DNA of 64,000 nt from Lutibacter sp. A80 (GTDB lineage Bacteria; Bacteroidota; Bacteroidia; Flavobacteriales; Flavobacteriaceae), in assembly GCF_022429645.1 (NCBI RefSeq), contig NZ_CP092480.1, positions 1,143,501 to 1,207,500 on the forward strand, given 5' to 3'. Both the position numbers and the translations under genes were made by a program. Shown in pieces: positions 44,998-55,748 of the stretch; positions within the stretch are counted from its first letter, which is position 1, and every line of letters starts with the position of its first letter. The notes under the pieces are model-generated. The model searched no databases. It saw nothing but the letters and a program-made list of their open reading frames with translations, and was not told the origin of the DNA.

Positions 44998-45005
44998 TAC
45001 CTTTG
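44998..45005 (+). promoter_or_regulatory. -7 box abutting helicase gene, leaderless start predicted
   Basis: TACCTTTG followed by only CAAA and then the ATG at 45010, the same 4-base gap as rlmD and trmD. Confidence 0.6.
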
Positions 45006-45009
45006 CAAA

Positions 45010-46326
45010 ATGTTAGAAAACTTTAAAAATAAAGCTGAAATTCTTTCAAAACTAGGAATTACAGCTTTAAATCCAATGCAAGAAGCAGCTCACGAAGCTA
45101 TTTCTTCAAATTCAGAAATTATACTCTTATCCCCTACTGGTACAGGAAAAACATTAGCGTTCTTGCTACCAATTATTGAAGCTCTAAACCCTACTACAAA
45201 AAATATACAAACTTTAATTCTTGTGCCATCTAGAGAACTTGCCATACAAATTGAACAGGTTATTAGAGAAATGGGAAGTGGCTACAAAGCCAATGCCGTT
45301 TATGGAGGAAGATCAGGTTCTAAAGATCGAGTAGAAATTAAACATCCGCCTGCAATATTAATTGGTACACCTGGTAGAATTGCTGATCATTTAGATAGAG
45401 AAGTTTTTGAGATTTCAGCCATAAAAACCTTAGTTTTAGATGAGTTTGATAAATCTTTAGAGGTTGGCTTTGAAGAAGATATGAAATTTATTATCGAAAC
45501 TTTGAATAAGGTTTCAAAAAAAGTATTGACTTCTGCTACTCAAAAAGTTAAAATTCCTTCATTTGTGGGACTTAAAGCTCCAAAAAAATTAAGCTATTTA
45601 GGTGAAAAAACTCAAAAATTAAAACTTCAAACAGTTAATGCTCCTACACAAAACAAACTTGGTTCTTTAGTAAAATTGATAGCTTATATTGGAGAAGGTA
45701 ATGGAATTATATTTTGTAATTTAAAAGATAGTATACAAACTGTAAGCGATTTTTTAAATGAAAAAAATATTACACACGGCTGTTTTTCAGGAGATTTAGA
45801 ACAACAAGACAGAGAACGTGCATTGATTAAATTTAGAAATGGAACACATAAAATATTAATCGCTACAGATTTAGCTGCTAGAGGTATCGATATTCCCGAA
45901 TTAAATTTTATTATTCATTATGAATTGCCATCAAGACCCGATGAATTTATTCACCGAAATGGAAGAACTGCACGTATGCACAGTAATGGAACTGCGTATA
46001 TATTAAAATATGAGAACGAAGAATTACCTGTTTTTATTAAAAATGATGAAAAAATTAACATTCATAGTTCAACAAATAAATTAAAAACAAACACTTGGAA
46101 AACACTCCATATTTCAGGTGGTAGAAAAGATAAAATTTCAAAAGGAGACATTGCTGGTTTATTCTTTAAACAAGGAAATATTAAAAAAGAAGCACTTGGA
46201 ATAATAGAATTAAAACAAGACTGTGCCTATGTTGCGGTTTCAAGTACAAACTTAAACTCCTTAGTAAACAACTTAAATAACAGTAGACTTAAAAAGAAAA
46301 AAGTTAGAATTAGTATTTTAAAATAA
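45010..46326 (+). CDS. DEAD/DEAH-box RNA helicase with DEFD motif
   Basis: A 438-residue RNA helicase core. Q motif GITALNPMQEAAHEAI, I SPTGTGKTLAF, Ia PSRELAIQ, Ib GTPGR, II VLDEFDKSLEVGFE (Asp-Glu-Phe-Asp in place of DEAD), III TSATQK, V ATDLAARGIDIPEL, VI HRNGRTARM. A short DbpA-like C-terminal domain follows (WKTLHISGGRKDKISKGDIA ... INDIV-like end CAYVAVSSTNLNSL), which in DbpA targets 23S rRNA. The changed motif II keeps both acidic residues. Likely role: ribosome assembly. Second helicase of this window, distinct from the one at 15418. Confidence 0.9.
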   Translation: MLENFKNKAEILSKLGITALNPMQEAAHEAISSNSEIILLSPTGTGKTLAFLLPIIEALNPTTKNIQTLILVPSRELAIQIEQVIREMGSGYKANAVYGGRSGSKDRVEIKHPPAILIGTPGRIADHLDREVFEISAIKTLVLDEFDKSLEVGFEEDMKFIIETLNKVSKKVLTSATQKVKIPSFVGLKAPKKLSYLGEKTQKLKLQTVNAPTQNKLGSLVKLIAYIGEGNGIIFCNLKDSIQTVSDFLNEKNITHGCFSGDLEQQDRERALIKFRNGTHKILIATDLAARGIDIPELNFIIHYELPSRPDEFIHRNGRTARMHSNGTAYILKYENEELPVFIKNDEKINIHSSTNKLKTNTWKTLHISGGRKDKISKGDIAGLFFKQGNIKKEALGIIELKQDCAYVAVSSTNLNSLVNNLNNSRLKKKKVRISILK

Positions 46327-46368
46327 GAAAATTCAATTTTCAACATTTAAAGTTATAAACTTAAATAG

Positions 46369-46376
46369 TACTTTTG
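46369..46376 (+). promoter_or_regulatory. -7 box abutting trmD, leaderless start predicted
   Basis: TACTTTTG, then CAAT and the ATG at 46381. The third case of the same 4-base gap in this window. Confidence 0.6.
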
Positions 46377-46380
46377 CAAT

Positions 46381-47058
46381 ATGCGAATTGATATTATAAC
46401 AGTTTCACCAGAATTAATTAAAAGCCCGTTTGAATATTCAATTATAAAACGTGCTATCGATAAAAACTTGGCCGAAGTACACTTTCACGATTTAAGAACC
46501 TATGCATTAAATAGCTACGGAAAAATAGATGATTATCAATTTGGAGGAGGTGCGGGTATGGTTTTAATGATTGAACCTATAGATAAATGTATTTCAGAAT
46601 TAAAAGCAGCACGCAATTATGATGAAATTATTTATATGACACCCGATGCTCCAACTTTAAATCAACAAACTGCAAACACCTTGTCTTTAAACAAAAACAT
46701 GATTATTTTATGTGGACATTATAAAGGTGTAGATCAACGTGTTAGAGATTTACATATTACAAAAGAAATATCTATTGGAGATTATGTTTTAAGTGGCGGT
46801 GAATTAGGTGCTGCGGTTTTATGCGACAGTATAATTCGATTAATTCCAGGTGTTTTAGGAGATGAAACTTCAGCTTTAACAGACTCATTTCAAGACGATT
46901 TACTTTCCCCTCCAGTATATACTAGACCTTCTGAATATAAAGGACTTAAAGTTCCGGAAATACTATTATCTGGTAATTTTCCAAAAATTGAAGAATGGCG
47001 AAATGAAAAAGCTTTTGAACATACAAAAAAAATTAGACCAGATTTGTTGGAAGACTAA
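46381..47058 (+). CDS. trmD: tRNA (guanine(37)-N1)-methyltransferase
   Basis: A 225-residue SPOUT (knotted) methyltransferase that makes m1G37 in tRNAs, preventing frameshifts. Motifs: [83 protein letters not shown] and the catalytic region [20 protein letters not shown]. Normal length. It lies directly before rplS, as in many bacteria, but rplS has its own promoter between them here. Confidence 0.97.
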   Translation: MRIDIITVSPELIKSPFEYSIIKRAIDKNLAEVHFHDLRTYALNSYGKIDDYQFGGGAGMVLMIEPIDKCISELKAARNYDEIIYMTPDAPTLNQQTANTLSLNKNMIILCGHYKGVDQRVRDLHITKEISIGDYVLSGGELGAAVLCDSIIRLIPGVLGDETSALTDSFQDDLLSPPVYTRPSEYKGLKVPEILLSGNFPKIEEWRNEKAFEHTKKIRPDLLED

Positions 47059-47145
47059 TATTTTTGATTAAATTTGCACACTCAAAATTAACCTCTGACG
47101 AAAATCGTGAATGTTGATTTATGAAAAACTATTAAAAAGTTTAAA
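47047..47145 (+). promoter_or_regulatory. rplS promoter and leader
   Basis: TTG (47047-47049), 19-base spacer, TAAATTTG (47069-47076), CAC; the predicted leader of about 65 bases contains a short stem (ACGA-AAA-TCGT at about 47098-47108). A structured L19 leader has been described in flavobacteria as far as I recall; whether this is the same motif I cannot test. Confidence 0.5.
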
Positions 47146-47496
47146 ATGGAAACTTTAGTAAAATTTATACAAGACGAATTTGTAGAAAAGAAAGAATATC
47201 CTCAATTCCAAGCAGGAGATTCTATCACAGTTTATTACGAAATTAAAGAAGGACAAAAAACTCGTACACAGTTTTTTAAAGGAACAGTAATCCAAAGAAG
47301 AGGAACTGGAGCTTCAGAAACATTTACAATCAGAAAAATGTCTGGTACTGTTGGTGTAGAACGTATATTCCCAATTAATTTACCTGCAATTCAAAAAATT
47401 GAAGTTAACAAACATGGTAGAGTTCGTAGAGCACGTATTTTCTACTTTAGAGGTTTAACTGGTAAAAAAGCTAGAATCGCAGAAAAAAGACGTTAG
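47146..47496 (+). CDS. rplS: 50S ribosomal protein L19
   Basis: A 116-residue L19 that sits at the 30S-50S interface. Typical features: FQAGDSITVYYEIKEGQKTR, FKGTVIQRRGTGASETFTIR, VGVERIFPINLPAIQKIEV and the basic tail RVRRARIFYFRGLTGKKARI. Its own promoter and a clean intrinsic terminator frame it, so it can be expressed apart from trmD. Confidence 0.98.
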   Translation: METLVKFIQDEFVEKKEYPQFQAGDSITVYYEIKEGQKTRTQFFKGTVIQRRGTGASETFTIRKMSGTVGVERIFPINLPAIQKIEVNKHGRVRRARIFYFRGLTGKKARIAEKRR

Positions 47497-47517
47497 TCTT
47501 ATTTCTATAAAATTACA

Positions 47518-47547
47518 AACCCGTTTCAATCTTGAAACGGTTTTTTT
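47518..47547 (+). terminator. Intrinsic terminator after rplS
   Basis: ACCCGTTTCAA - TC - TTGAAACGGTTTTTTT: about 9-bp stem with a very tight loop and seven T, 22 bases past the rplS stop. Confidence 0.9.
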
Positions 47548-47582
47548 GTTATTAACAAATGTTAATAACCTAAGTTTATATA

Positions 47583-48080
47583 TTGTTGATATTAAAACAA
47601 TTATAAATTTGGAAAATTAAAAATTAGGTGCTTAATTTACAATAGAATTAAACAACAAAATAAAACTAAATAACATTAAGTTGTAACTTTTTAAAGTTTA
47701 GAAAATTTATTTTAGCGTGAAATTCGAGATGTTCTTGAACATAGTTTTTAAAATCTAACTTTAAAAAAGTAATGGGCCAAGGTATTTAGCATTAATAACT
47801 GGAACAAGGTTTTAAAAACGTTTTTAAAATAATATTTTGAAGCAAGTAGTTTTTAAAAAAATTACAACAAAGTTTTAGGTATTATTTTAAAAGAAACAAC
47901 TGTTTTAATAATGAGTTGGGTTACAAACACAACTTAAATGATAATATTAATTATGTTAGTTTTGAAAATAAACTAGTAAATGAAGTAGAGAATATCATTT
48001 AAAAACTTTATTAAAAAAAGTGTTTCAGCAAAAAGCCATAATATTGAATAATCAATATTATGGCTTTTGTTATTTTTTAA
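47583..48080 (+). ncRNA. Candidate noncoding transcript, promoter to terminator
   Basis: In the 775-base gap between rplS and icd there is a good promoter, TTG (47583-47585), 18-base spacer, TAAATTTG (47604-47611), and at the other end a perfect 17-bp stem with a 4-base loop (48031-48068) followed by T-rich DNA, an intrinsic terminator. Every ATG frame in between is short (at most 12 codons). The body holds several A/T blocks around GTTTTTAAAA (47740-47890) and a short stem TGTTC-TTG-AACA near 47732. No known RNA family is recognised. It could be a novel small RNA of about 450 bases or the remains of a gene. Confidence 0.35.
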
Positions 48081-48181
48081 GATTAGTATTCTTTAAAAAA
48101 TAACCTCTTATTTTTAAGCAAAATTCAAAATTAACACCTTATTTATAACGTTTTCGAAGCGTGTTTTAAATCAATATTTAG

Positions 48182-48189
48182 TACATTTG
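48182..48189 (+). promoter_or_regulatory. -7 box for icd
   Basis: TACATTTG then CTAC, about 80 bases before the icd ATG; downstream of the terminator at 48031-48068, so icd has its own start site and a long leader. Confidence 0.55.
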
Positions 48190-48256
48190 CTACATTACAA
48201 ATGTAAAATAATCTACAACTAGATCAATCAACATAAAATTAATAATTATAATATAA

Positions 48257-50495
<2,239 letters not shown>

Positions 50496-50497
<2 letters not shown>

Positions 50498-50535
50498 TAG
50501 AATAAAAATTCACAAAGATTTTTATTCTATTTCAT
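50496..50535 (+). terminator. Intrinsic terminator after icd
   Basis: AATAGAATAAAAAT - CACAAAG-type loop - ATTTTTATTCTATT: a 14-bp AT-rich stem beginning at the icd stop codon, followed by TTC. AT-rich stems of this kind are weaker; the second hairpin downstream may assist. Confidence 0.65.
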
Positions 50536-50552
50536 TACTATAATCATTACTC

Positions 50553-50600
50553 AAGAGGTTTTCTATACGCACTATTTTCGTTTAGAAAACCTCTTTTAAT
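50553..50600 (+). terminator. Hairpin before DUF6095 gene (terminator or leader)
   Basis: AAGAGGTTTTCTA (50553-50565) pairs perfectly with TAGAAAACCTCTT (50583-50595), 17-base loop, followed by T/A-rich DNA up to the ATG at 50612. It may be a second terminator of icd or a regulatory hairpin in the leader of the next gene. Confidence 0.55.
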
Positions 50601-50611
50601 TTTAATTTTTT

Positions 50612-50836
50612 ATGGGAACAGATAAAAACCAACTTGTAAGAGGCTTAAAATATGAAGCTGCTGCCCTTCCACTACTTTTAATTTCCCCAGTATTAATAAC
50701 CATGGGTTTTAAAGCTATAAAACACCAAAACAATTATATTTGGCTAATTGTAGGTATAATATTTGCTATTGCAGCAATAATTATTGGATTTATGGGAATT
50801 AAAATTATTTTAAATGCATTATTTAATTCTAAATAA
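50612..50836 (+). CDS. DUF6095 small membrane protein
   Basis: A 74-residue protein with two hydrophobic helices: AAALPLLLISPVLITMGFKA and YIWLIVGIIFAIAAIIIGFM, joined by a basic loop (IKHQNNY). The opening MGTDKNQLVRGLKYEAAALP fits the DUF6095 family of flavobacteria, function unknown. It abuts the ATP-grasp gene (0 bases between stop and start), so the two are co-translated. Confidence 0.85.
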   Translation: MGTDKNQLVRGLKYEAAALPLLLISPVLITMGFKAIKHQNNYIWLIVGIIFAIAAIIIGFMGIKIILNALFNSK

Positions 50837-51892
50837 ATGAAGGTTCACAACTTTAAAAAAAGTTTACAATGGGAATATTGGCCATCCTACTTATTTTATG
50901 TTCCTGTAGTACCCTACGCTTTTTACTTAGCTTTAAAATCGAGAAGTTTTGGTTTTTTTTCAGCTGTAAACCCAAGCATTGAAGGTTCTGGAAATGGATT
51001 AGAATCTAAATTTAAAACTATAGAATTAGTTCCAGATATTTATAAACCAAAAAGTGTTTTTGTTGCTAAAAATCAAAAGTTAGAAGAAATTTTAAACAAT
51101 TTAAAACAAAAAAATATTGAATTTCCTTTAATTATAAAACCCGATATTGGATTTAGAGGATTGCTTGTAAAAAAAATAAACACTGAAATTGAGCTTCAAA
51201 ATTATCTTAAAAAATACAATACTATAAATTTAATTATCCAAGAATTTATCAGCTATAAAAATGAATGTGGTATTTTTTATCATAGAATTCCAAATGAAGC
51301 TAAGGGAAAAATTACTTCAATAACTTTAAAGAAATTTTTAACTGTAACTGGAGATGGCTCATCAAACCTTTCAACGCTTATAAAAAATAATGAAAGAGCA
51401 ACTAACTATCTAGATCTGGTACTAGCATTAAATACAGATAAGCTTAAATCTATTCCTAAAAAAGGTGAAAAAATAATTTTAACCGTTATTGGTAATCATT
51501 CTAAAGGAACTGAATTTATAAACGGTAATCATTTAATAACCAAAAAACTAGAAAAAACTTTAGACACTATTAACTCGAATATTAAAGGCTGGTATTATGG
51601 CCGAATTGATGTGAAATTCAATAATTTTGAAGAATTATTAGAAGGGAAAAATTTAAAAATTTTGGAAATTAACGGTGTAATTGCAGAACCTACCCATATT
51701 TACGACGCTTCAAAAGGAACCTATTACAAAGCCCTAAAATCTATAAAAGAACATTGGAAAATTATCTACAAAATTGGTGTTAAAAACAAACAATTAAACA
51801 ATGGTAAGTTTACCAATTTAAAATATTTAATGAATGTATATTTTAAATATAAGAAATATTTAAAAACAGTTGAAAAATTAGCCGCTAATTAG
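50837..51892 (+). CDS. ATP-grasp family enzyme of unknown substrate
   Basis: A 351-residue ATP-grasp protein, probably the type that database pipelines label D-alanine--D-alanine ligase. Seen: N-terminal region with FKKSLQWEYWPSYLFYVPVV, ATP-binding lysine stretch FPLIIKPDIGFRGLLVKKI, IIQEFISYKNECGIFYHRIP, and the metal-binding end YGRIDVKFNNFEELLEG then LKILEINGVIAEPTHIYDAS (E-x-N). True Ddl enzymes lack this N-terminal WPSYLFYVP segment, so I prefer a general ligase forming an amide on an unknown acid. It follows DUF6095 directly and its last 8 bases overlap the convergent dinB stop. Confidence 0.82.
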   Translation: MKVHNFKKSLQWEYWPSYLFYVPVVPYAFYLALKSRSFGFFSAVNPSIEGSGNGLESKFKTIELVPDIYKPKSVFVAKNQKLEEILNNLKQKNIEFPLIIKPDIGFRGLLVKKINTEIELQNYLKKYNTINLIIQEFISYKNECGIFYHRIPNEAKGKITSITLKKFLTVTGDGSSNLSTLIKNNERATNYLDLVLALNTDKLKSIPKKGEKIILTVIGNHSKGTEFINGNHLITKKLEKTLDTINSNIKGWYYGRIDVKFNNFEELLEGKNLKILEINGVIAEPTHIYDASKGTYYKALKSIKEHWKIIYKIGVKNKQLNNGKFTNLKYLMNVYFKYKKYLKTVEKLAAN

Positions 51893-52376
51893 ATTTAGAT
51901 TTTGGAGTAGTTGGATTGAATCCAAAATCTTCATCTGGCAATTCTATTCCTAACTGAAATATTACATATCCTAAACTTGCAAAATGATGAATTGCGTGGC
52001 TATGAGCTTGAATTAAAATACTACCTAAGGTATAATTTGCAGTAACTATACCTAAACCTAAATCGTCTTTTACTTTTACTATTCTATCAAATTCAGATTG
52101 ATCTAACTGTTTTAATTTTTTAAGTATTGTATTAAAATAATCAATACCATTTTCGGTAAAATTTTCAGCTAAATTGTTTCGTTTTCTGTTAACTAAATTA
52201 ATTTCATCAACAGGTAAACCTTCAAAAATACAATCAAAAACATCTAAAATATGACGTGTATGTGTTCCAATACTTGAATAATATGGAGCTATAGAAGCAT
52301 TTCGATAATCTTCATCAGAAATATTTTGTAAAAGTTGAATACCTCTTTGTAAATTTTTCTCAATAGCTTCAATCAT
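51885..52376 (-). CDS. DinB family protein
   Basis: A 163-residue four-helix bundle of the DinB/YfiT type. Metal ligands: His in IGTHTRHILDVFDCIF and the pair in IQAHSHAIHHFASLGYVIF. Such proteins bind Ni, Zn or Fe and include thiol transferases of bacillithiol or mycothiol; the reaction here is unknown. The end is Pro/Lys/Ser-rich (FNPTTPKSKSN). It is 35 bases from the LysE-family gene on the same strand, a likely operon. Confidence 0.87.
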   Translation of the reverse strand: MIEAIEKNLQRGIQLLQNISDEDYRNASIAPYYSSIGTHTRHILDVFDCIFEGLPVDEINLVNRKRNNLAENFTENGIDYFNTILKKLKQLDQSEFDRIVKVKDDLGLGIVTANYTLGSILIQAHSHAIHHFASLGYVIFQLGIELPDEDFGFNPTTPKSKSN

Positions 52377-52411
52377 ATGTATATTATTTATGGTTGTAAA
52401 TATAAAATATT

Positions 52412-53026
52412 TTAGTTTAAAATCTTTATCAATGTATAAATTGCCAAAACTAAAAAAAGCAAACTTAATATTAAGTTTATATTTCTAGCTATAAAACTAA
52501 CTTTTTTAATAATAAAATTGGCAAATACTATATATGTATAAAAAATTAAAAACGACCCCAAGCCAGCTCCAAAAACAAACAACATAATATAAGGTTGCTC
52601 TATTATTAATTTATCTATAGAAGTTAAATAAATACTTAAACCCAAATAAAAAGGAATTGCTAGCATATTAATTGCCGATAATCCCATTCCTTTTATAAGA
52701 AAATTACCGTTTGTTTTAGTTTGTTTAGGATTTAACTCTTTTTTTGATAAGAAAAAAAAGAATATTGAAAGTCCACAAAATACAAAAATTGCTATTTTTT
52801 TTAATGTTGTAATTATCGCTGGATTATTTAAAAAATAATCCGCAAAATACAATGCAATACTCGCTTGTAAAAAAACCACAATTGAGGCTCCAATGGCAAA
52901 TTTTACACTTTCATATTTTCCGGTATTAATTCTTATTTTAAGTGCTGTCATATTTAACATTCCTGGTGAAATTAAACCAAAATAAGCCATAAATGTTCCG
53001 TATAAAATATGATAAAAATAATCCAT
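52412..53026 (-). CDS. LysE/RhtB family exporter
   Basis: A 204-residue membrane protein with six helices: opening YHILYGTFMAYFGLISPGML (SPGM is the family P-G-P position), then VKFAIGASIVVFLQASIALY, KKIAIFVFCGLSIFFFF, FLIKGMGLSAINMLAIPFYL, and two more. Members export amino acids such as lysine, homoserine or threonine. Substrate not readable. It lies upstream of dinB in the same direction. Confidence 0.85.
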   Translation of the reverse strand: MDYFYHILYGTFMAYFGLISPGMLNMTALKIRINTGKYESVKFAIGASIVVFLQASIALYFADYFLNNPAIITTLKKIAIFVFCGLSIFFFFLSKKELNPKQTKTNGNFLIKGMGLSAINMLAIPFYLGLSIYLTSIDKLIIEQPYIMLFVFGAGLGSFLIFYTYIVFANFIIKKVSFIARNINLILSLLFLVLAIYTLIKILN

Positions 53027-53128
53027 AAAAAGGTATTAGATTTTATTAAAAAGCGAATATATTAATTTAAAATGGATTTAAATTGCAACAAAAATTACAG
53101 AGAAATTAATTGTAGAATCTTTCAATAA

Positions 53129-54580
53129 TTAAAAATACTTAGCAAACAACTTATTTAAATCTTCTGAAATATTTAATCTTTTAATTATTACTAAAAAAAC
53201 AGTAGTGATTAAAATACCTTTAAAAAGTATATTCAATATTGGATTTAAACCAAAATCCCAAAAATCAATAATAAAATAAACAGCTGCAATTATAACTAAA
53301 ACTTTTATGGTATTTCTACTAAAAGGCTGAATGTTTAATTTAGATTTTATAAACATAATTTTAATAACACCATACACTAAAACCACAATTAAAGTAGCTA
53401 AAGCAGCACCATTTATTCCTATTAAGCTGATTAACCAACGGTTTAAAACAACTACACTTATTGCCATTGCTAATGATAAATAAAAGAATATTTTATAATA
53501 TTTAGAATTCACCAAAATTGCATTTCCAGTTCCTAATGCCAATTCCATAATTTTGGCAATTGATACAATTAAAACAATCCAAATACCTTTTGTGTACTGA
53601 GGTTTATTAATTATTTCATATATTTCTGTAATATTTAAATTAATTAATAAAAACAACAAACCTCCAACAATTAATAAATTTATAGAGCTTTGTTTATACA
53701 GCTTCTCTACCTCTACTATATTATTAGAATTCATTTCTTTTGCCGTAATAGGATTTGTAATTTGTTGCATGGCACGTGTAGGAATTGCAACTACACTTGC
53801 AATATAAATTCCAACAGAATAATATGCTACTTCAGCAATTTTTTCAATTTGTGGAATCATAAATTTATCAATTTCTAATAAAATACCTGAAGCAGATCCC
53901 GCAATAATTATATACAATGAAAATGAAAGTAATTCTTTTAAATTAGCTGGTATTTTAAACACCAATTTTGGCATATAAATATACATTGCGTACAGTTTCA
54001 TTATAAGAGTTCTAAGACCATAAACTATTACAACTGCATAAATAAATTGCTCGTTAGTTAACCAATTAAAATAAACTGCAATCAATAAAAATGAGGTACA
54101 AATACGCGTAAATATTTCTTTAATAAAATTACCAAAAACTGAATTAAATTGAACCTTAGTCCAAGAATAAAACACTTCAAAATAACCCATAAAAATGGCT
54201 GTTATAAAAATTAAATAGGTATAATCTTTAATTAAAGTATTTTCTGAAGACAACCAGTTTGCAATAGATTGATAAAAAAAAGTGCCAATTAAAGCAAGAG
54301 GAATAATTACAATTAATGGTAAAATTAAAGTCGCAATTAAAAAACCATCCTTCTCAATTTTAGTTTTATAAGAAGTGTAATATTTTATAATTGTATGCTG
54401 CATTCCAAAAACCAACAAAGGCAAAATAATATTAGCAGCCGATAGTAAAAATGTAATTAAGCCAAAATAATCTTCATGTAAAAAATGTATATATAAAAAC
54501 AGTACATTAATACCTCCAATAGCAAAACCTAAAAAGAGAATTAATGTATTTGTAAACGACTGTTTTAATACAATACCCAT
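53129..54580 (-). CDS. Polysaccharide flippase (Wzx/MATE-like)
   Basis: A 483-residue protein with about 12-14 membrane helices and few soluble parts; it begins MGIVLKQSFTNTLILFLGFA, a common opening of flavobacterial oligosaccharide flippases of the MOP superfamily. It should turn lipid-linked sugar repeat units from the inner to the outer leaflet. It ends the leftward group wecB-flippase, 3 bases after wecB, consistent with synthesis and export of the same glycan. No polymerase (wzy) gene is seen in the window. Confidence 0.87.
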   Translation of the reverse strand: MGIVLKQSFTNTLILFLGFAIGGINVLFLYIHFLHEDYFGLITFLLSAANIILPLLVFGMQHTIIKYYTSYKTKIEKDGFLIATLILPLIVIIPLALIGTFFYQSIANWLSSENTLIKDYTYLIFITAIFMGYFEVFYSWTKVQFNSVFGNFIKEIFTRICTSFLLIAVYFNWLTNEQFIYAVVIVYGLRTLIMKLYAMYIYMPKLVFKIPANLKELLSFSLYIIIAGSASGILLEIDKFMIPQIEKIAEVAYYSVGIYIASVVAIPTRAMQQITNPITAKEMNSNNIVEVEKLYKQSSINLLIVGGLLFLLINLNITEIYEIINKPQYTKGIWIVLIVSIAKIMELALGTGNAILVNSKYYKIFFYLSLAMAISVVVLNRWLISLIGINGAALATLIVVLVYGVIKIMFIKSKLNIQPFSRNTIKVLVIIAAVYFIIDFWDFGLNPILNILFKGILITTVFLVIIKRLNISEDLNKLFAKYF

Positions 54581-54583
54581 AAT

Positions 54584-55663
54584 TTATAACAATTTTAATA
54601 ATTCATTATAAATATTTTCACCAACATTGGCGCCATACAAATTAATTGTAAAATCTGCTTTCGAATTCTGAAAATAGTTAAAAGCATCTACCATTTTTAC
54701 TGAATTACTACCCACAATTTTTGCAAAATTATTTGTAACTAATTCTACCCATTCGGTTTCTTCACGCGCAATAATACAATGTTTTTTATTAAAAAATGCC
54801 TCTTTTTGAAGTCCTCCACTATCTGTTACTACCAAATTACAGTTTTTAAGTAACTCTAGCATATCAAAATATCCTATAGGATCTATAAAAGTTATATTAA
54901 ATTTTAAATTATTATTTTTTAAAATAGCTTTTGTTCTTGGATGTAACGGAATTACAACTTTTTTTAGTTTATTTATTTCCTCTAATCCTTGAAAAATAGA
55001 TTTTAAACTCTCAATATTATCTGTGTTTTCTTGCCTATGAATTGTAGCCAATACAAATTCATTTGTTTGAAGTTTAAGATTTTTAATTATTGATGATTTA
55101 TTAGATGAAAACTCACTATAAAATTCTACCGCATCCTTCATAATATCACCACTTTTCACAACTTTTGGAGGTAAATTATCAAAACCTTCGTTTTGTAAAT
55201 TTTCAATTGCAGTATCAGTAGGACACAATAATATATTCGAAATTCTATCGGTTAAAATTCGATTTATTTCTTCTGGCATTGTCATATTAAAAGACCGTAA
55301 ACCTGCCTCAACGTGCGCCACTTTTATATCCATTTTTGTAGCAGCTAAAGCTCCTGCTAAAGTTGAATTTGTATCACCATAAACAACTACTAAATCTGGT
55401 TTTTCATCCTTTAAAACTTCCTCAATTTTAATAAGCATCTGCCCTGTCATTGCTCCGTGGCTCAATCCGTTTATAGCTAAATTATATTTTGGTTTAGGAA
55501 TATCCATTTCATCAAAAAAAATGTTGCTCATATTTGCATCGTAATGTTGCCCTGTGTGCACTATAACTTCTTCTATTTCATGATGCTTAGAAATTACACG
55601 ACTCAATACTGCTGCTTTTACAAACTGAGGTCTAGCTCCTAAAATTGTAACTATTTTTTTCAT
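54584..55663 (-). CDS. wecB: UDP-N-acetylglucosamine 2-epimerase (non-hydrolysing)
   Basis: A 359-residue GT-B fold epimerase that makes UDP-ManNAc. Motifs: ILGARPQFVKAAVLSRVI, VIVHTGQHYDANMSNIFF, VVYGDTNSTLAGALAATKM, HVEAGLRSFNMTMPEEINRI, TIHRQENTDN, and TDSGGLQKEAFFNKKHCI near the end. Length is normal. UDP-ManNAc feeds enterobacterial-common-antigen-like or capsule sugars. Neighbouring genes are a flippase and glycosyltransferases in the same direction. Confidence 0.95.
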   Translation of the reverse strand: MKKIVTILGARPQFVKAAVLSRVISKHHEIEEVIVHTGQHYDANMSNIFFDEMDIPKPKYNLAINGLSHGAMTGQMLIKIEEVLKDEKPDLVVVYGDTNSTLAGALAATKMDIKVAHVEAGLRSFNMTMPEEINRILTDRISNILLCPTDTAIENLQNEGFDNLPPKVVKSGDIMKDAVEFYSEFSSNKSSIIKNLKLQTNEFVLATIHRQENTDNIESLKSIFQGLEEINKLKKVVIPLHPRTKAILKNNNLKFNITFIDPIGYFDMLELLKNCNLVVTDSGGLQKEAFFNKKHCIIAREETEWVELVTNNFAKIVGSNSVKMVDAFNYFQNSKADFTINLYGANVGENIYNELLKLL

Positions 55664-55748
55664 TCTTTGTGTTTTCTTTTTGAATTCTGCTCACTTCTAA
55701 TTAGACGTTAACTTTACAGAAAATCAATTAAATTATTTTTTAAACAAG

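Noticed and set aside
47583-48080. tmRNA, 6S RNA or RNase P RNA in the rplS-icd gap
   Set aside because: None of the hallmark segments (tRNA-like ends, tag ORF, P4 core) are visible; left as an unknown candidate.
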